The translations under genes and the position numbers were made by a program. Under the pieces are notes generated by a model. That model did not search any database. It saw only the letters and a program-made list of their open reading frames with translations, and was not told where the DNA came from. DNA of 64,000 nucleotides from assembly GCA_025175895.1 (NCBI GenBank), contig CM046006.1:70080288-70144287 (forward strand), read 5' to 3'. Within the stretch, counting starts at the first letter, position 1. Every line of letters begins with the position of its first letter. Shown here piece after piece: positions 1-12,216 of the stretch. The stretch is from Wurfbainia villosa. Taxonomy: Eukaryota; Streptophyta; Magnoliopsida; Zingiberales; Zingiberaceae.

Positions 1-79
1 GAGCGGCCTGGCGGATGAAGGGAAGCTGCGCAAAGGAATCGACTGTGCTCATGAAGTCGCGCGCCTCGCCCTCGCTCAT
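1..79 (-). CDS. N-terminus of a GIS/ZFP8-like C2H2 zinc-finger transcription factor (partial)
   Basis: Reading the minus strand from the ATG at 79-77 gives 26 open codons that run off the left edge. They contain DFMSTVDSFAQLPFIR. Plant single C2H2 zinc-finger regulators of the GIS/ZFP5/ZFP6/ZFP8 group start with a short acidic stretch followed by a motif of the form DFMxVxSFSQLPFIR, which this matches; those proteins act in the nucleus in gibberellin/cytokinin control of trichome and root-hair fate. The zinc finger itself (QALGGH) would lie outside the window, so the family call rests on the N-terminal motif alone. Third codon positions are mostly G or C, unlike the AT-rich surroundings, which supports a real host coding exon. 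The next upstream ATG context is non-coding, so this start is favoured. Confidence 0.6.
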   Translation of the reverse strand, partial: MSEGEARDFMSTVDSFAQLPFIRQAA

Positions 80-2282
80 CTTTCTTGCCGCCGCTCGTTA
101 ACTGTTTGTTGAATTGTCTCTCCTGGCTTCGGGCTCCTAATAAGAGGGAGATGTTACAAACAGATCTATATCTTTTTGCTCCCTTTTCTTCGCTTGATCC
201 AAATTCTTTGAGCCATGAAGTTTCATATCTCCCTTTTCTTAGCAGTTTGGAGGATGAATGAGGTGTGCTGTCTACTAACAGTGAGGTAGAGAAAGAGGAA
301 TATGGACAAATGAAAAAGACCCCATCTGTTGAGAGCAGTATTGACACTAGATGCAACAGTTTTTTGCTGATGTTGGTGATGCAGTGATTGAGTTGGTCCG
401 GTGGTGGAGCTGGCTTTTGGTCTGTCAAACAACCACCAAGTACCACAGCAACAACACCATCACCTCTCCATGGGTCAATCTGCTCATCTTTCACTCTGTT
501 ATCAATTATCTACTTTACAACTTTGGCTTTTATGCATGTGTAAGAAAACATCACCGGCAGCAGTAGAGGAGTAGTTAAGTACGTGATCAATTCTGCTTCG
601 CCTCTCTCTCTCTCACTGTATGTGATACTACATCGGGTACTGCCTCTTTTATAGCTGTTGCCTCTTCATATCTGGTGGCTGGATGCGCAGAGCAAAGAAA
701 GTGGTCCTGGAGAAATAAGAAGGTATGGGTTGGATCTTGATGATTAATTTAGCTGTGTGCATGCTCGGTCAAGTGTGTTCTTGCCATGGGCATTTATCTT
801 TGCGAAGTTTAAATTGACATGCACTCTCAAATTTATTTTTGTCTCTAGATGATGTGATAGTTAAGATACGATAGAATTTATGGATAAAATAAAAATCGAT
901 TTCAGAAAAGATTTAAAAAATTTTCTTGGATTCAGATGATCTTCACGTATCTTTGTCACCATGTCAGGCCTATAAAATTCTTCATAATTTATCTTCCTCA
1001 TAATGACCGTAAAATAGATCAGTGGAGATCATTAGATTGACGAATTTCAACCTTTTACTAACTATATATATATATATACTTGATCAAAATTCTACTTCAT
1101 TTGGCTGAGACTTCAGTAGATGAACATATTATTTTTAATGGTCATCGTCAGTTTATCACAGAAAAGTATCCAAATATTACACAGGTGTGTTTTATAGATT
1201 ACATAAGAGATAGTTTTAACATGTAGGTAGATTTGATCAATGCTGTACAATGGAAATTAATGTTTAGTCTAACAAAAGGACCTCCTAGTCATTATCAAGG
1301 AAAGGGACCAGCATTGGCATTGTCCACAAAAATCTCATTTTATAGGTATATTGTCCGTGGAATTTACTTCTTTCATTAATATGAGCCACAGAAGACAAAT
1401 TATGTGCATATGACTAGGTAAGGTTGATTTAAGGTTCATTCCTTCCTCTTGTAGTATGCAGAACCAATTTTGGGATTCTAGTTGTCCAGTTATCTAGGCT
1501 ACTATATTTGTGGCTAAAATTAGTAGTTCTATGATCTGAGTAGGATCCTTGGTAAAATATTAAAGTTGTTATTTTGTGATTTAGAAACCACGAATTCGAG
1601 TATTGAAAATAAACTTTTACAAAGCAGAATAAAAATTTATATAATAGATTCTTCTTCGAAATCTCACGTGATAGAAATTTTGTACACCGAACTATTTTTT
1701 TTTTTTTATGTGTGCTTGGGATCCCTCGTACAGTAGCAGTAAAGTAGGGAGGACCATGGTAAAACATTTTAGTCTCATGTACAATGTACCTTTGTATATA
1801 TTAACTATTGCAAAAAAATTAAAATAATTTCACAATTTTGAAGACTTTGCCGATTAACAATCTGACATCAAAAGTATTGCAAGATTAATGTTAAGTTGGC
1901 TTGTTTCTCAATCCATAATGGAAACCCGAAGGAAACTAAAACTTTTACTAGGATATATATTTTTTTTGGTTATCCTATGATTGCAATACCTGTATTCGAA
2001 ATGACCATGAGACTCTTGCCAATATGCTACAAGGCAAGTACCAACTCATAAATCTTGGACTTGCGTTGTAATAGGTAATTTGTGTTATTGCATCTTGGTC
2101 ATCCAGGTAGTGCATGGTGTGGCAATCTTATCATTACGCTAAAGCTCGCTGCCTCTTCCCTTCTCTCTATATATCTAAGCAACTGTATGAAAAAACGCCT
2201 CTTTATTCATTCATGACAGACATATTCAGTAATTTTTAGCTCTTACTTCCATGCTTCTTTTTTCTATTCTCTTCTCGCTCAT
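80..2282. other. Non-coding DNA upstream of the zinc-finger gene
   Basis: No supported gene is seen. The short open frames here lack recognisable domains and have AT-rich random-like composition. There is a TA microsatellite near 1063-1077 and a plus-strand TATA-like TCTCTATATATC near 2163-2174 with no ORF behind it. The first 600 bp probably hold the promoter and leader of the gene at the left edge. Confidence 0.5.
646..654 (-). promoter_or_regulatory. Candidate TATA box for the zinc-finger gene
   Basis: The minus strand reads CTATAAAAG here, a strong TATA match. A (CT/GA)n tract at 602-613 lies just downstream in the direction of transcription, as is common in plant leaders. It would imply a 5' leader of roughly 530 nt or a leader intron before the ATG at 79. 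No other feature fixes the transcription start. Confidence 0.35.
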
Positions 2283-2570
2283 TTTGACAATTTATGATTA
2301 ATGTTGTTGATTTCTCAAGCTTTTAATATGTTAGGTGGTTGGTAAAATCCTAAACTTCTTTGCCACATCGACAATTTTTCAAGCAAACAATCTATTCAAT
2401 GGTTGATAAAACCCCAAGCTTTCTCAAGCAAATAATTCATTCCTAAGCTTCTTATCTATAGCACTGGTGATTTCTCAAGCAAGTAATCCATCCGGTAGGC
2501 ATTAAAACCCTAGATGTTTTCTTTGCAGCATATGTAATTTCTCAAGCTTTTAACATGTTTCACTAGTGAA
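2283..2570 (-). repeat. Diverged tandem repeat, unit about 65-100 bp
   Basis: About four degenerate units each contain GATTTCTCAAGC (or a close variant) followed by a TAAAACCCTAA-like stretch and CTTCTTTGC. The reverse complement of the same unit recurs at 5780-5950 and at 20826-20906, both in the opposite orientation to this array. It may be a subterminal repeat of an old DNA transposon or a dispersed minisatellite. No coding potential. Confidence 0.5.
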
Positions 2571-2649
2571 TGTGAACCTAAGGAATGTGTTCATTATCTT
2601 TAACCATGACTTGGACTCTTTATAGGCCACCAAGGTGATCAGTAGGGCT

Positions 2650-3190
2650 CTAAACGAGTCGAGTCAAGCCAAACTTTATAATATTCAGACTTGTTTGATA
2701 AGATAACCAAGTCAAGCCGAGCCGAGCCGAGCCAAGTCTAAAATTAACCTAGCTATTGAAAAACCTGTTCAAGTTTAGTTTGGTATTTTTTTTTTAACTT
2801 GAGTTTGGCTTGAGCTTGAATTGAGCTTATTGAGTATCGAGCTTCTAATAAAGCTTGATTCAAACTTGTTTAAATTTGACTTATTTAAACGTTATCAAAC
2901 TCTTAAGTCAAGCTTGTTTGTTTATTTAAAATTTTACTAATTTAATCTTGATTTATAAATGAGTATAAATAAATTCAAAAATAATTTTTAAAAGAGTCTA
3001 ATCATAAATCGTCTTGTTAATGTTCACGTCTAACATATATATGTTCAAGTTTGTTTATTTAATTTATCAAGATGTTTAAGCTTGTTTATTAATTGACTTT
3101 GATGCATATTGAACGAACGTAAACGAGCTCTTGCCGAATCGAATACTAAATTTGTTCATAAACACTTGATTTGAATGTCTATAAATAAGA
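2650..3190. repeat. Dispersed non-coding repeat, copy A
   Basis: The segment begins with GAGTCGAGTCAAGCC and a short run of GCCGA repeats, followed by many variants of AGCTTGTTTAAATTTGAC and TTGTTTATTTAAAATTTTA. A diverged second copy in the same orientation lies at 50490-50930, with the same order of blocks (GAGCCGAG, TTTGGCTT, TTTGATTAAATTTGTTTAAG, TTTATTTGTTTAAAATTTTA). No ORF and no terminal repeats were found, so the class of element is unknown. Confidence 0.5.
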
Positions 3191-4319
3191 CAAAATCATG
3201 TCATATCGGTTGAAATCAATATGATTATCATACTAGAGATATCTTAAATGCATTCCCAATTACTAGCAAATATATGGGACTATAATGCCATATATAAGCT
3301 CCACCTAACTGTACCCGTTTAAATTGTCAAAATCATAGACAATATATCGATGTGACTTTTGGATAATTATATATATTAAAGAAAAAGAGCGCACACAAAA
3401 AATGTATCGAATATAAAATTTACAAAATATCAAAGTTTTATCTTCAATAATTCTAGTTCTTAAATTCGTTGACTAGTAGCCCTTAGGTGATTCAATTTTC
3501 AAGCATGTTCAAGAATAAAACAAATGAGGTGTTATTTGATTAGCTCATGTGCAGATCACTAAGACGTATAAGACATTGACCCCTTGCCCTCGAGGGCAAA
3601 AGCCAACAGGTATATATTTCACAGGGAAAATATAATTCGATTTTTTATTGTAATATTGTTTGACGATGAATTTATGAAAAAATTATTTAGGTGGTCTTGA
3701 AGCTCAAGAGTTTATCCGATGGATAGAGTACGACTTCGATATTGAATCGTCATTTAAAGATGATCATTATAAATCATTGAATCGTAAGAAAAAGCGGTAA
3801 ATCTTCTCAGATTTTATTTTTGGTGGAAAATACTTGAAACGATCTTATCTGACTCAGCTGTTGATGAGATATTTCGAATATTCGTAGGATAAGACTGATC
3901 ATTCTGAGAGATTAATCGAATCGAAAATTCTAATGTGCCAAAAGAAAAAAACAATGACCCGTGTTCTGACGTAATGTCTCGGAAAAAAAAGAAATTGAAA
4001 TGATAAATATTGATCCACCTTTTTGTGATCAACCATTTGTCTCTTTCTCTATGTAAAATCTTCTTTAATGTCATCTGCTCTAATAAAATAACAATCAAGT
4101 TTAATTTTATTCCACTGAATAGGTGACCTATATATAGGTCCTCTTGTATCATTATGTTCTATCTCTTATTAAAAATTAATTTTATTCTATTTTATCATTG
4201 CTAATCAAATTTTTTTAATCTCTCCTTTCTAAATTAATATATATATTTATCAGATTTCATATCGCCTAAATATAAATTTTAATCTTAAATTAATATGTCT
4301 TTCCAAGTTTTATCTCGAA
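3191..4319. other. AT-rich intergenic DNA, no gene seen
   Basis: The one open frame of more than 100 codons on the minus strand (3814-4152) has no recognisable motif and is judged accidental. A perfect 16-bp palindrome, TTGCCCTCGAGGGCAA, lies at 3584-3599. Confidence 0.5.
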
Positions 4320-4960
4320 TGGTCTTTCCAAATTTTCTCTTAAATGGGATTACCATTTTGGCATGTTTGAACCCATCAAACTGTTTTGACTAAAACAATT
4401 TAATGGGTAAAAAGCCTTTCCAAATTGGTCATCTGGGATAATAAATTGGATGTTTGAAGTATCTTGGACTCACTAGTGAACCTTTGGATGACCAATTTAA
4501 ATAGTTTGAAAGCCTATCAATGTGTTTTGTCCAAAACACTTTGATGGGTAAAACCTTTCCAAATTGGTAATCTAAGTTCACGAATACATTAATTGTTTAT
4601 AAAATAGTAGACTCTCCGATGGTCCCAGATGACCAACTCGAACAAGTTGCAGCCATTAAGATGTTTTAGCCAAAACCACTTGTTGTGCAAAAAACTTTCT
4701 AAATATGAGCATAGATGGATTGCTTGAACCATATTGAACCCTATCAAATTGTTTGAGTATAACACCTTGATGATCCAAGACTCCCCAAATTGGCCATTTG
4801 AGGCCATTAATGAGTTCAATATACTTCAAGCTGTATACATGGTCTTATTTGATCAATTGATCACCTAAAACCATGAATTGAAAGTTTGAAGTATTTTGAA
4901 TTCAATAGTGGTCTCAGGTGACTAATTTGGAGAGTTTTAGGTTAAACATCTTAATCGCTG
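4320..4960. repeat. Diverged tandem repeat, unit about 140 bp
   Basis: Blocks of the form CCTATCAAxxTGTTTTGxCxAAAACACTTTGATGG followed by CCAAATTGGTCATCT recur near 4370, 4511 and 4650, with a shortened copy near 4738. GTTTGAAGTATyTTGrAyTCA occurs at about 4453 and 4887. Spacing is about 140 bp. It looks like a relic of a satellite array, heavily mutated. No ORF is credible here. Confidence 0.45.
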
Positions 4961-5169
4961 AGCTCTAACTGCCTTGTATTAATAAAATAACAAGGAAGGC
5001 AACATTCTTTTTTGTTTGTACAGACAGAAACTACAACATACCTCCTTAGATGATCAAGCGATGGAAATATAACATTTAGGCATAGTAGAAAAAATAATAT
5101 GAGAAATTGGCAAAAGAATCTTGGTGCAATAGACCCCGAATCAATGTTGACCAAATTCGAATGAGATTT

Positions 5170-5736
5170 GAATAATGTTTTAATGTTTGATAATGAATTT
5201 GACCATTGTTTAACTATATAATTTGACCATATGATTAGTGGATGATTGAGATATCAAAGTCATATGGTAAAGATTTTTAGGGCGATTTTAAAAGGGAAGT
5301 ACTGCTACATTCGAGACATTCAAGAACAATCCAAAGCAACCAACTAGCAAACAATCAAAAACTCTTTGTGTAAAGTTTTTTTTACTTGTATTTACTTATT
5401 GCTTAATATACTTGTCGTATTTGATTGTATTTCGTGTATTAGTGTTGTAATCTTATTGTAAGATGTTTCTCCACAGCCGGAGTATTTTTCGAGAAGGAGA
5501 AGTTTGGTAGTGATGGTGTGCATCACTAGAGTTCGTCCCGTGGAATAAGAATTCTAGTTCTGAACTGCGTTAAATATCTTGTGTTGTGCTTGTGTGTATT
5601 CATTGTGCATTTTATTTCTATATTCCGTTGCGCACTAATTTATTATAGATAAGCACGAGATTGATCAAATTGAGCGAAATCGAGAAAATTACTATTCCAT
5701 CCCCCCCTTCTCTAGCGTGATATCATCAACCATATA
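5170..5736 (+). mobile_element. Degenerate Sirevirus-type Copia LTR remnant
   Basis: The order of features matches the R-U5 half of Sirevirus-type LTRs: GTAAGATGTTTCTCC, CAGCCGGAG, a short hairpin-prone stretch, ATCTTGTGTTGTGCTTGTGTG, then near the end ACTATTCCATCCCCCCTTCTCTAGCG. The same C-run followed by TCTAGCG ends the LTRs of the two Sireviruses later in this window when these are read on the minus strand. No primer-binding site or pol follows, so it is probably a solo or truncated LTR. Its left limit is uncertain. Confidence 0.5.
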
Positions 5737-5779
5737 AAGAATAGACTATAATATATTTTTATCTTCAGCAAAGGAAACT

Positions 5780-5950
5780 AGAAAAACTTTTTGAGAAATC
5801 ATAGAATAAAAAAAAGAACTTATATATGTAAATGTTGTATCAACCGTCAACAACTTGATATCACTGACATTGCAGAGAAGAAACTTGGGTTTTACTAACT
5901 ACCAGATGAATTGCTTGTTTGAGAAATCACCAACATTATAGAGAATATTT
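5780..5950 (+). repeat. Second copy of the 2283-2570 repeat unit, inverted
   Basis: GAGAAGAAACTTGGGTTTTACTAAC...GCTTGTTTGAGAAATCACCAACATTATAG is the reverse complement of units at 2283-2570 with scattered changes. The preceding hundred bases hold a weaker copy (CTTTTTGAGAAATCATAG). Confidence 0.45.
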
Positions 5951-6734
5951 TGTTGTGTCATCATCGATCATTTGAATTCAAAATTGATTACATATTCAGA
6001 AAGCATCCAATGACACGACCTAAACTTTCTATTGGTAGTTTGATACCAAAATTTTGAAGTAATATCGCGACCTTGAGACGAGCCGTCAACCCTTGTGTCA
6101 CGTCGGAGTTGTGCGAGAATTTGTTCACTGTCATCGACCATTGTGCAACCTGGGAGGATGGGACAATGAATTTTAGGAAATTTTGACCTTGATTTCAATC
6201 CTAACTCGATAATTCAGAGGTTGTTAGAGGATGAGCAAATTTTTATATTGATTTGTGTGATTTTGATATGAATAATTGATATTTATTGTATCTTTGAATG
6301 TAGGTACAAACATTGCATTGATTTGAGGTATCGAACAAATTTTCAAATTTGTTTGGGCATTTTTCAAAAATGTCAGCTTGTTTAATTGGAGATTTTCGAA
6401 TTTCTAGTGTCGTATAATTTGATTTTTGAATGTTTTATTGCTTTAGAATTGTAAATGCAAAATTTAAAAATCTTAGTTCAAATTTTGAAACGGAATTAAG
6501 AAAAATAGACACTTGAATCTTAGTTTAGTATTATTTGAAGATACTATTGAAACTATAAATGATTAATTTTAGGATTTTAATATAATCTTACGATTTTAGA
6601 AATTAATGTTCCTAAATAGTTGGAGTTGAAATTATTGGTTTAATATTTGATGAAGATAAAAAGTTAGATGTTTTTTTTATGTTGTATTTGAACTAATTTG
6701 ACTTTTTCATTATTACAGGTTTCATATACTTCAA

Positions 6735-8592
6735 ATGAAAAAATATATTGCAATTGATAAGTTTTTTCAAAGGAAGAGAGCAAATAAGTTAGATTCAACT
6801 ACTCATATAATCTCATCAACAAGATCAAATAACAATGATCTTCCATTTAATATTTCTCCTAAGTGATTCAAAATACAGAAACTAAGGAGGTTGATCTAAA
6901 TTTTTTAGAGCATGATCTAAGATGAGATTCGTCAAGTTTATTTGAATATGAAGGCATATCAATCTATTCTTCGAGAATATCCATTAAATAAAAATGTTAA
7001 GCACCCTCGAAGATTTCAGTTGGTTTGGTATGAACAATTTCCTTAGTTGGAGCATTCACTGGCTAAAGATAAAACATATTCTTTCCATGTTTGAAATGGA
7101 AAAGCTTGTGCTTTTCTAGACCATATAGGGAAAGATAATGTATCTTCGCTCTATCATAATGCTGAAAAGACATTTGAGGATTTGATGGACCAACCACAAT
7201 ATATATTAAGGAGATTCAACAATTTTAATATTGAACAAGTCGTAACTAATCGTGTTCGATTAAAGGCTCATATATATATGGTGTTGCTGCTTGCTGCACT
7301 TCAAGGATTCCATTTAGAGGCCATGATGAGAAATTTAGTTTATATAATCGTGTTAATTTTCTTAAAATTTTGTATGTATTAACCATATACAATGATGAAC
7401 TTTCAAAGACAATTGCTAAAACTTCAAAAAATGTCAAGTATACAAGTCACGATATTCAAAAATAAATACTTCATGTGCTTTCAGTGAGAGTGAAAATATA
7501 ATTCGTGAAGAAAATTAGAGTTGTCAAGTATTGCATGATTGTTGATGAAGCTCAAGATGAATAAAAAAGAGAGTAAATATCTATACTATTGAGGTTCATG
7601 GATACAAATAAATATATTCAAGAATATTTTTTTTTAGCTTGTTCATGTATCCGATAACTTTGACTTTAAATGATGCTATATATTCTGCTTTGTCTTGCAA
7701 CAATTTGGATGTTCAAAATATTAGAGGTCAAGATTACGATGATGCTAGTAATATGAGAGAAGAGTTTAATGGATTGCAAGCTTTAATTATAAAAGATTGT
7801 AGAAGTTCTTATTATGTTTAGTACTTTGCTCATCAGCTACAATTGATTTTAGTTGCAACATCAAAAAATGTGACACCTATTCATCAATTATTTGACAGAT
7901 TAACTTTTATAATTAATATTGTTGGTTCTTCATTCGAGCGCAATGATGAATTGAAGAATGCTCATGCGAATGACATTGTATATTTGATTGCTATTAATGA
8001 ACTCGAGACAAGGCATGAACTTAATAAGATAGGTACTTTACAGCGAGTTGCTAATACATACTGAAGTTCTCATTTGAGATTGTTGTCAGACTTAATTAGA
8101 TATTTAGTGCATCACATACGGTATTACTCAAGGTTATGGAGGATAAGCTTCCTTCTCTCTCAATGAGCAGATGCAACATCTGTTTATGATGAAATGACTT
8201 CTTTTAATTTTGTATTCATCTTGTATCATATGAAAGAGATTATGGGGATCACAAATATCCTTTGTCAGACTTTACAAAGTCTCAAGATGTTATAAATGTA
8301 ATGGAGCTTATATTATTTACTAAGATTTTACTTCAATAGTGAGGGATAATAAGTCGGATGATTTGCTTATAAAAGTGAAGTTTTTTATGAACTTTGAAAT
8401 ATTGATATTCTTGATTTTCAATGCTTTGTATATTAATAGACGAGGTTGAGTATGTCCTCGTCAAGACAATTTCACCATTGAGCATCATTATCAGGTACAC
8501 TTCTTTTATACTTTAATATATTCACAATTGCAAGAAATTAATAGATACTTTAGTGATGATGCTATGAAATTGTTCGTTCTTAGTAATGTCTT
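6735..8592 (+). pseudogene. hAT transposase, N-terminal and central part (decayed, interrupted)
   Basis: From the ATG at 6735 several frames spell pieces of a plant hAT transposase of the TTF-zinc-finger/DUF4371 (ZMYM1-like) type. Visible parts are IRQVYLNMKAYQSILREYP and RFQLVWYEQFP near 6930-7050, GKACAFLDHIGKDN near 7105, the NIRGQDYDDASNMR block at about 7720-7760 (catalytic-core region), FAHQLQLILVA near 7830 and SFIINIVGSSFERND-like sequence near 7900. Several stops and at least two frameshifts break it. A splice-acceptor-like TTATTACAG just before the start suggests a 5' leader intron, usual in this family. The frame stops abruptly at 8592, where a chromovirus is inserted, and resumes at 20173. 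It is a dead copy. Confidence 0.8.
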
Positions 8593-11500
8593 TGTCACGC
8601 CCCGAGAGCATACCGAGCCGAAAATCAAACGGACGGCACCTCCCCTGTATGTGGCAACATTTCGGGTTAATACATGGCCCGTAGGCCCACAATAACAACA
8701 ATATATATGTCTGAAAACAAAAACTACACAAGACACAGCGAAAACATACTACAACAATAGGATATCAATCCCACACATGCATACCGGTATGACTAACACA
8801 ACACAACAACACAGAACCTCGATAAAATCTGAATATACAATATGTACATCAAGAAAACTCCAAATACAATACACGGCGGACAGCAGGCCCAAAATAAAAC
8901 ATGGGAGCCTCGTGAGATGAGATGCGTCGGCACGGTGCTCAAGTACCACGAAGTCTTACATTACAGGCGTGAAAAACCTGTGGTCCACGGGGGGTGGTGA
9001 GTAAAACTCAGCAGGTAATAGAAAACATGTATATATATAATATCACATGTATTTCGACAACATAATCTAGATGTACAACGGGTATATCAGCATAGTATAT
9101 AAATACAAGCATATACCGTCTAACTGAAATGAATAACATAAAATACTGAGTGCACCAAGTGCTACATGCTACTCTGATCCAACCTGAACATATATCAAAC
9201 ATATATATAACAGGAAGAGTAATACCAACACATAATCTACTCATGTTACAGGCCAAGGTATCTATGGTCTATCCAACCCATACCAATATCCGACACACTG
9301 TATAACATATGCAAGAAACATGCATGAATATGATGTCCACCCAACTGCAGAAAGCATAGTACAAACAAATCCAACATCACAATAATCATATATATATAGA
9401 ATGTATCCATATATATATTAATCACAATCGTCCATATATATATATACATACATATATATATATATATAAAGTGTCATCGATACGGCAAGAATGCGAATGC
9501 ATGGTCATGTCGGCTCACCCTAAAGCTACCACGACCCCAGTGTGGCTTCGGTGGCTCGAGCATGACAACTGTCCCAACTCAACACCAACCACTACTCTCG
9601 AGTGGCCGAGTGGGCAGTATGATCGAGTAGCATATAAGCGTAAAGAGCAAGCTACACGATGGGGGTCCCTGCTGTTGGTCACTCCGACAGTCACTACCCA
9701 TGAGTGGTCGAGTACCACACACGCAGGACTACGACACGCAAATCCAACTACCACCGTCTATAGTGGTAGAGTGCGGCACCACAATGCTCGCTCTCACACA
9801 CGGGTGACTCTCCTATGAGTAGCAGTGGAGGCGGGAGGGCGCGACCCTCTCAACCACAAGGGAGACCTCGTTGCCAGCGTGCATGTAAATGCATGAATGC
9901 AATGTCTCACATACAGACATCCACCATAGACTCTCTATCCTGTAGAGAGTCATACCAATCTACTCGACGCACTCTCTATCCTGTAGAGAGTCGTACTCAA
10001 CTGATCATAATACTCTCTATCCTGTAGAGAGTCATACCAATCTACTCGACGCACTCTCTCGTACTCATCTGATTATAACAAGCTAGGACCACGGTCCGTA
10101 GGCGATACCCTAAGTATCATTCCTCTGACCATTTACACAACACATGTTCGATGGTAACATACAACCTAAGGGAACTAGAACTAACCCTAGGTTAAAAACA
10201 TTATTTACCTACGGATGACCTTTTTGCCCAATATACAATCAGGTTGTCATCCGGACTTTACCATTTGCACTTAACTTAAACAAATTCTAAGTTACTTGCA
10301 TCACCTATATGTATAACTCCTAATCATGGTAAAATAAACATGATGTCAACAATGGAGTTAATAGCCAACGGTAAAAGATCAAGCATACGATAAAAAGAGC
10401 AGGGTCAAGATAATATGAACACCTAACATGCTCATATCTATGACTAAATCTGAATGAAATACAACTACCCGGACCAGGTAGGAAATTACCCACCTGCTAT
10501 GTAAACCGTAACTGTCTTCTCGTCCAAAAGACTATTCCCAATCAAGGTCCTGCAGTTACAAAACATAAAGAGTAATTAAATGCTAGCATAACCCTAATGC
10601 TAGAATAATTCTCTAAATCACATCCTAACCCTTGCTTAGTCAATTTAATCATGTAATAATGTACTCATCTACACTTCATTTACTAATCATATTTGATCCA
10701 TGATTACTTCACAAGCAATACTACTGTGACATATCATATCGAATCAAATATCTGAAACGGTAGAATCTAATCCAATCTTAATCCCCAATTAATTAATCAA
10801 ATCTCACAGTGGCATAATCTCATTCCATTTATTAATACCCAACCATTCTCTATTCTTACTCAAATTAAATTCACCGTATATTTCATGAATCAACTCTAGC
10901 ATCAACAATAAAGGTAACACATCCTACATCATAACGTACCAAATCAAAGCTTACCTTCCCTTATCCGATTTGTAGATCTGCCTTAGCCCACCGTAAGCTA
11001 TGATGATACGAGAATCAACACCCTTGTAGAATCTGCTCCCCTTGAACCCTAGCTGGACTCCTGAAACACCAAAGTTCTAGATCAGCATACTCATTGTAGG
11101 TCAACAATGAAGCTAAATAGAAATTGAAAAGAACCGATCAATTACCAAGAATTGAGCAAGAACATAACCACTTAAGCTTCGATCACCTAGCTCGAATCCC
11201 TCCTCCCACAGCTGATCACCCAAAAAAAAAAATCCAATCGGCTGGAATCTGGGCTAAGACAGAGGATAACCAGTAACATCAACAAACAACCTAACAGTGC
11301 CTAAAATCAAAGCAGTAACTATAGCTTACCTTCTCATCTCCCTCCAATCGAACACCAACCCTACCACAGACGCAGCCCCAGCTCCGCTACTGAATTTGCC
11401 CCTTGAATCCACAGAGCTACTACTAGCAATTGGAGGTGGCGGCAGATAGAGAAAATCGTCGGCGATAGAGGGAGAGGCCGGTGAAGCTGTAGCTATGGTA

Positions 11501-12216
11501 GAATAAATGACGACAACCACAACGATCACCGTTCTTTGCGGAGGCGAGCCAAGCTCGCGTCGCTCAACTCAAACACGCAATCGGAAGGTTGAAGATGCCA
11601 TCGTCGTTACTTCCGCCGATGATAGCTGTGATTCTCCCTCTCGGACTCGAAATCTCCTCGTGAGATGCTGTTGATGGCTGGAGGTGCTTGCTACCGCCAA
11701 GATCGAGAGGAATAAGGTACAACCGGCGGAGATCAGGCTGAGACAACGACTGGCGAACGAGGAGAACTCGAGAGGAGACTGCGGCAGTGGTGTGTGCGAC
11801 GAGCGGATCGAAGAGGCGACCATGGGTGGCGACAACGAGCTCGGGCGGAGATCAGGCGGAGATGGGGCGAGCTCGAGCGTCGGCGGCGCGTGCGTGGAGA
11901 AGAACAGGCTGAGGAAGAAGACGCGATCGCCTCTGGTCGCTTCGGAGAGGAGGGAAGGCGTTCGGGAAGAAATCGATCGGGCGAGCATAAAAGAAATCGA
12001 CGAAATGAAGAAACGCCCGTGGAAAGCGACGATCGGGTTATTTTAGTTGGTCTAGCTAGCCCAAGTCTAACCCAATCATCTATTTAAGCCTTCATCTTCC
12101 TCCGATTCAGTCATATGAACTCAATTAAATTCCAGAAAATTTCTAAAAACTTCTGAAAAATTCCACAAGATATTTTATCAATTACCGAGGAATTTTTTTT
12201 TTTTCGGTATTTTACA
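8593..12216 (-). repeat. 3' LTR of the 8593-20172 chromovirus
   Basis: 3,624 bp, bounded by TG...CA. It pairs with 16600-20172. It contains a TA microsatellite near 9430-9470, a 41-bp tandem repeat with hairpin cores at 9930-10066, and a GC-rich block at about 11540-12050. Open frames inside it (for example 9471-9818 and 11569-11988) are present in or disrupted between the two LTR copies and have no known domains, so they are not called as genes. Confidence 0.9.
9930..10066. repeat. 41-bp tandem repeat with a 21-bp hairpin core (LTR copy 1)
   Basis: ACTCTCTA-N5-TAGAGAGT begins at 9930, 9971 and 10012, exactly 41 bp apart, and a truncated fourth copy begins at 10053. The 20-bp linkers alternate between two types (CATACCAATC... 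and CGTACTCAAC...). Each core can fold into an 8-bp stem with a 5-nt loop. Confidence 0.9.

Noticed and set aside
351..566. 71-codon plus-strand ORF near the zinc-finger gene
   Set aside because: No domain, lies in the probable promoter or leader of the minus-strand gene, overlaps an equally open frame on the other strand.
3584..3599. Perfect 16-bp palindrome TTGCCCTCGAGGGCAA
   Set aside because: An isolated palindrome of this size in 64 kb needs no function; no neighbouring motif.
3814..4152. 112-codon minus-strand ORF
   Set aside because: AT-rich, no domain, composition like the flanks.
9471..9818. 115-codon ORF and its homologue at 17488-17829
   Set aside because: Both are in the LTRs of the chromovirus; low-complexity, no domain, C-termini differ through indels.
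9930..10066. CRISPR-like array (regular 41-bp spacing, 21-bp repeats)
   Set aside because: Only three to four copies, spacers repeat each other, and it lies inside a plant LTR with an identical array in the partner LTR.
11569..11988. 139-codon minus ORF and plus ORFs in the GC-rich LTR block
   Set aside because: GC-rich DNA gives open frames on both strands by chance; the matching ORF is broken in the other LTR.
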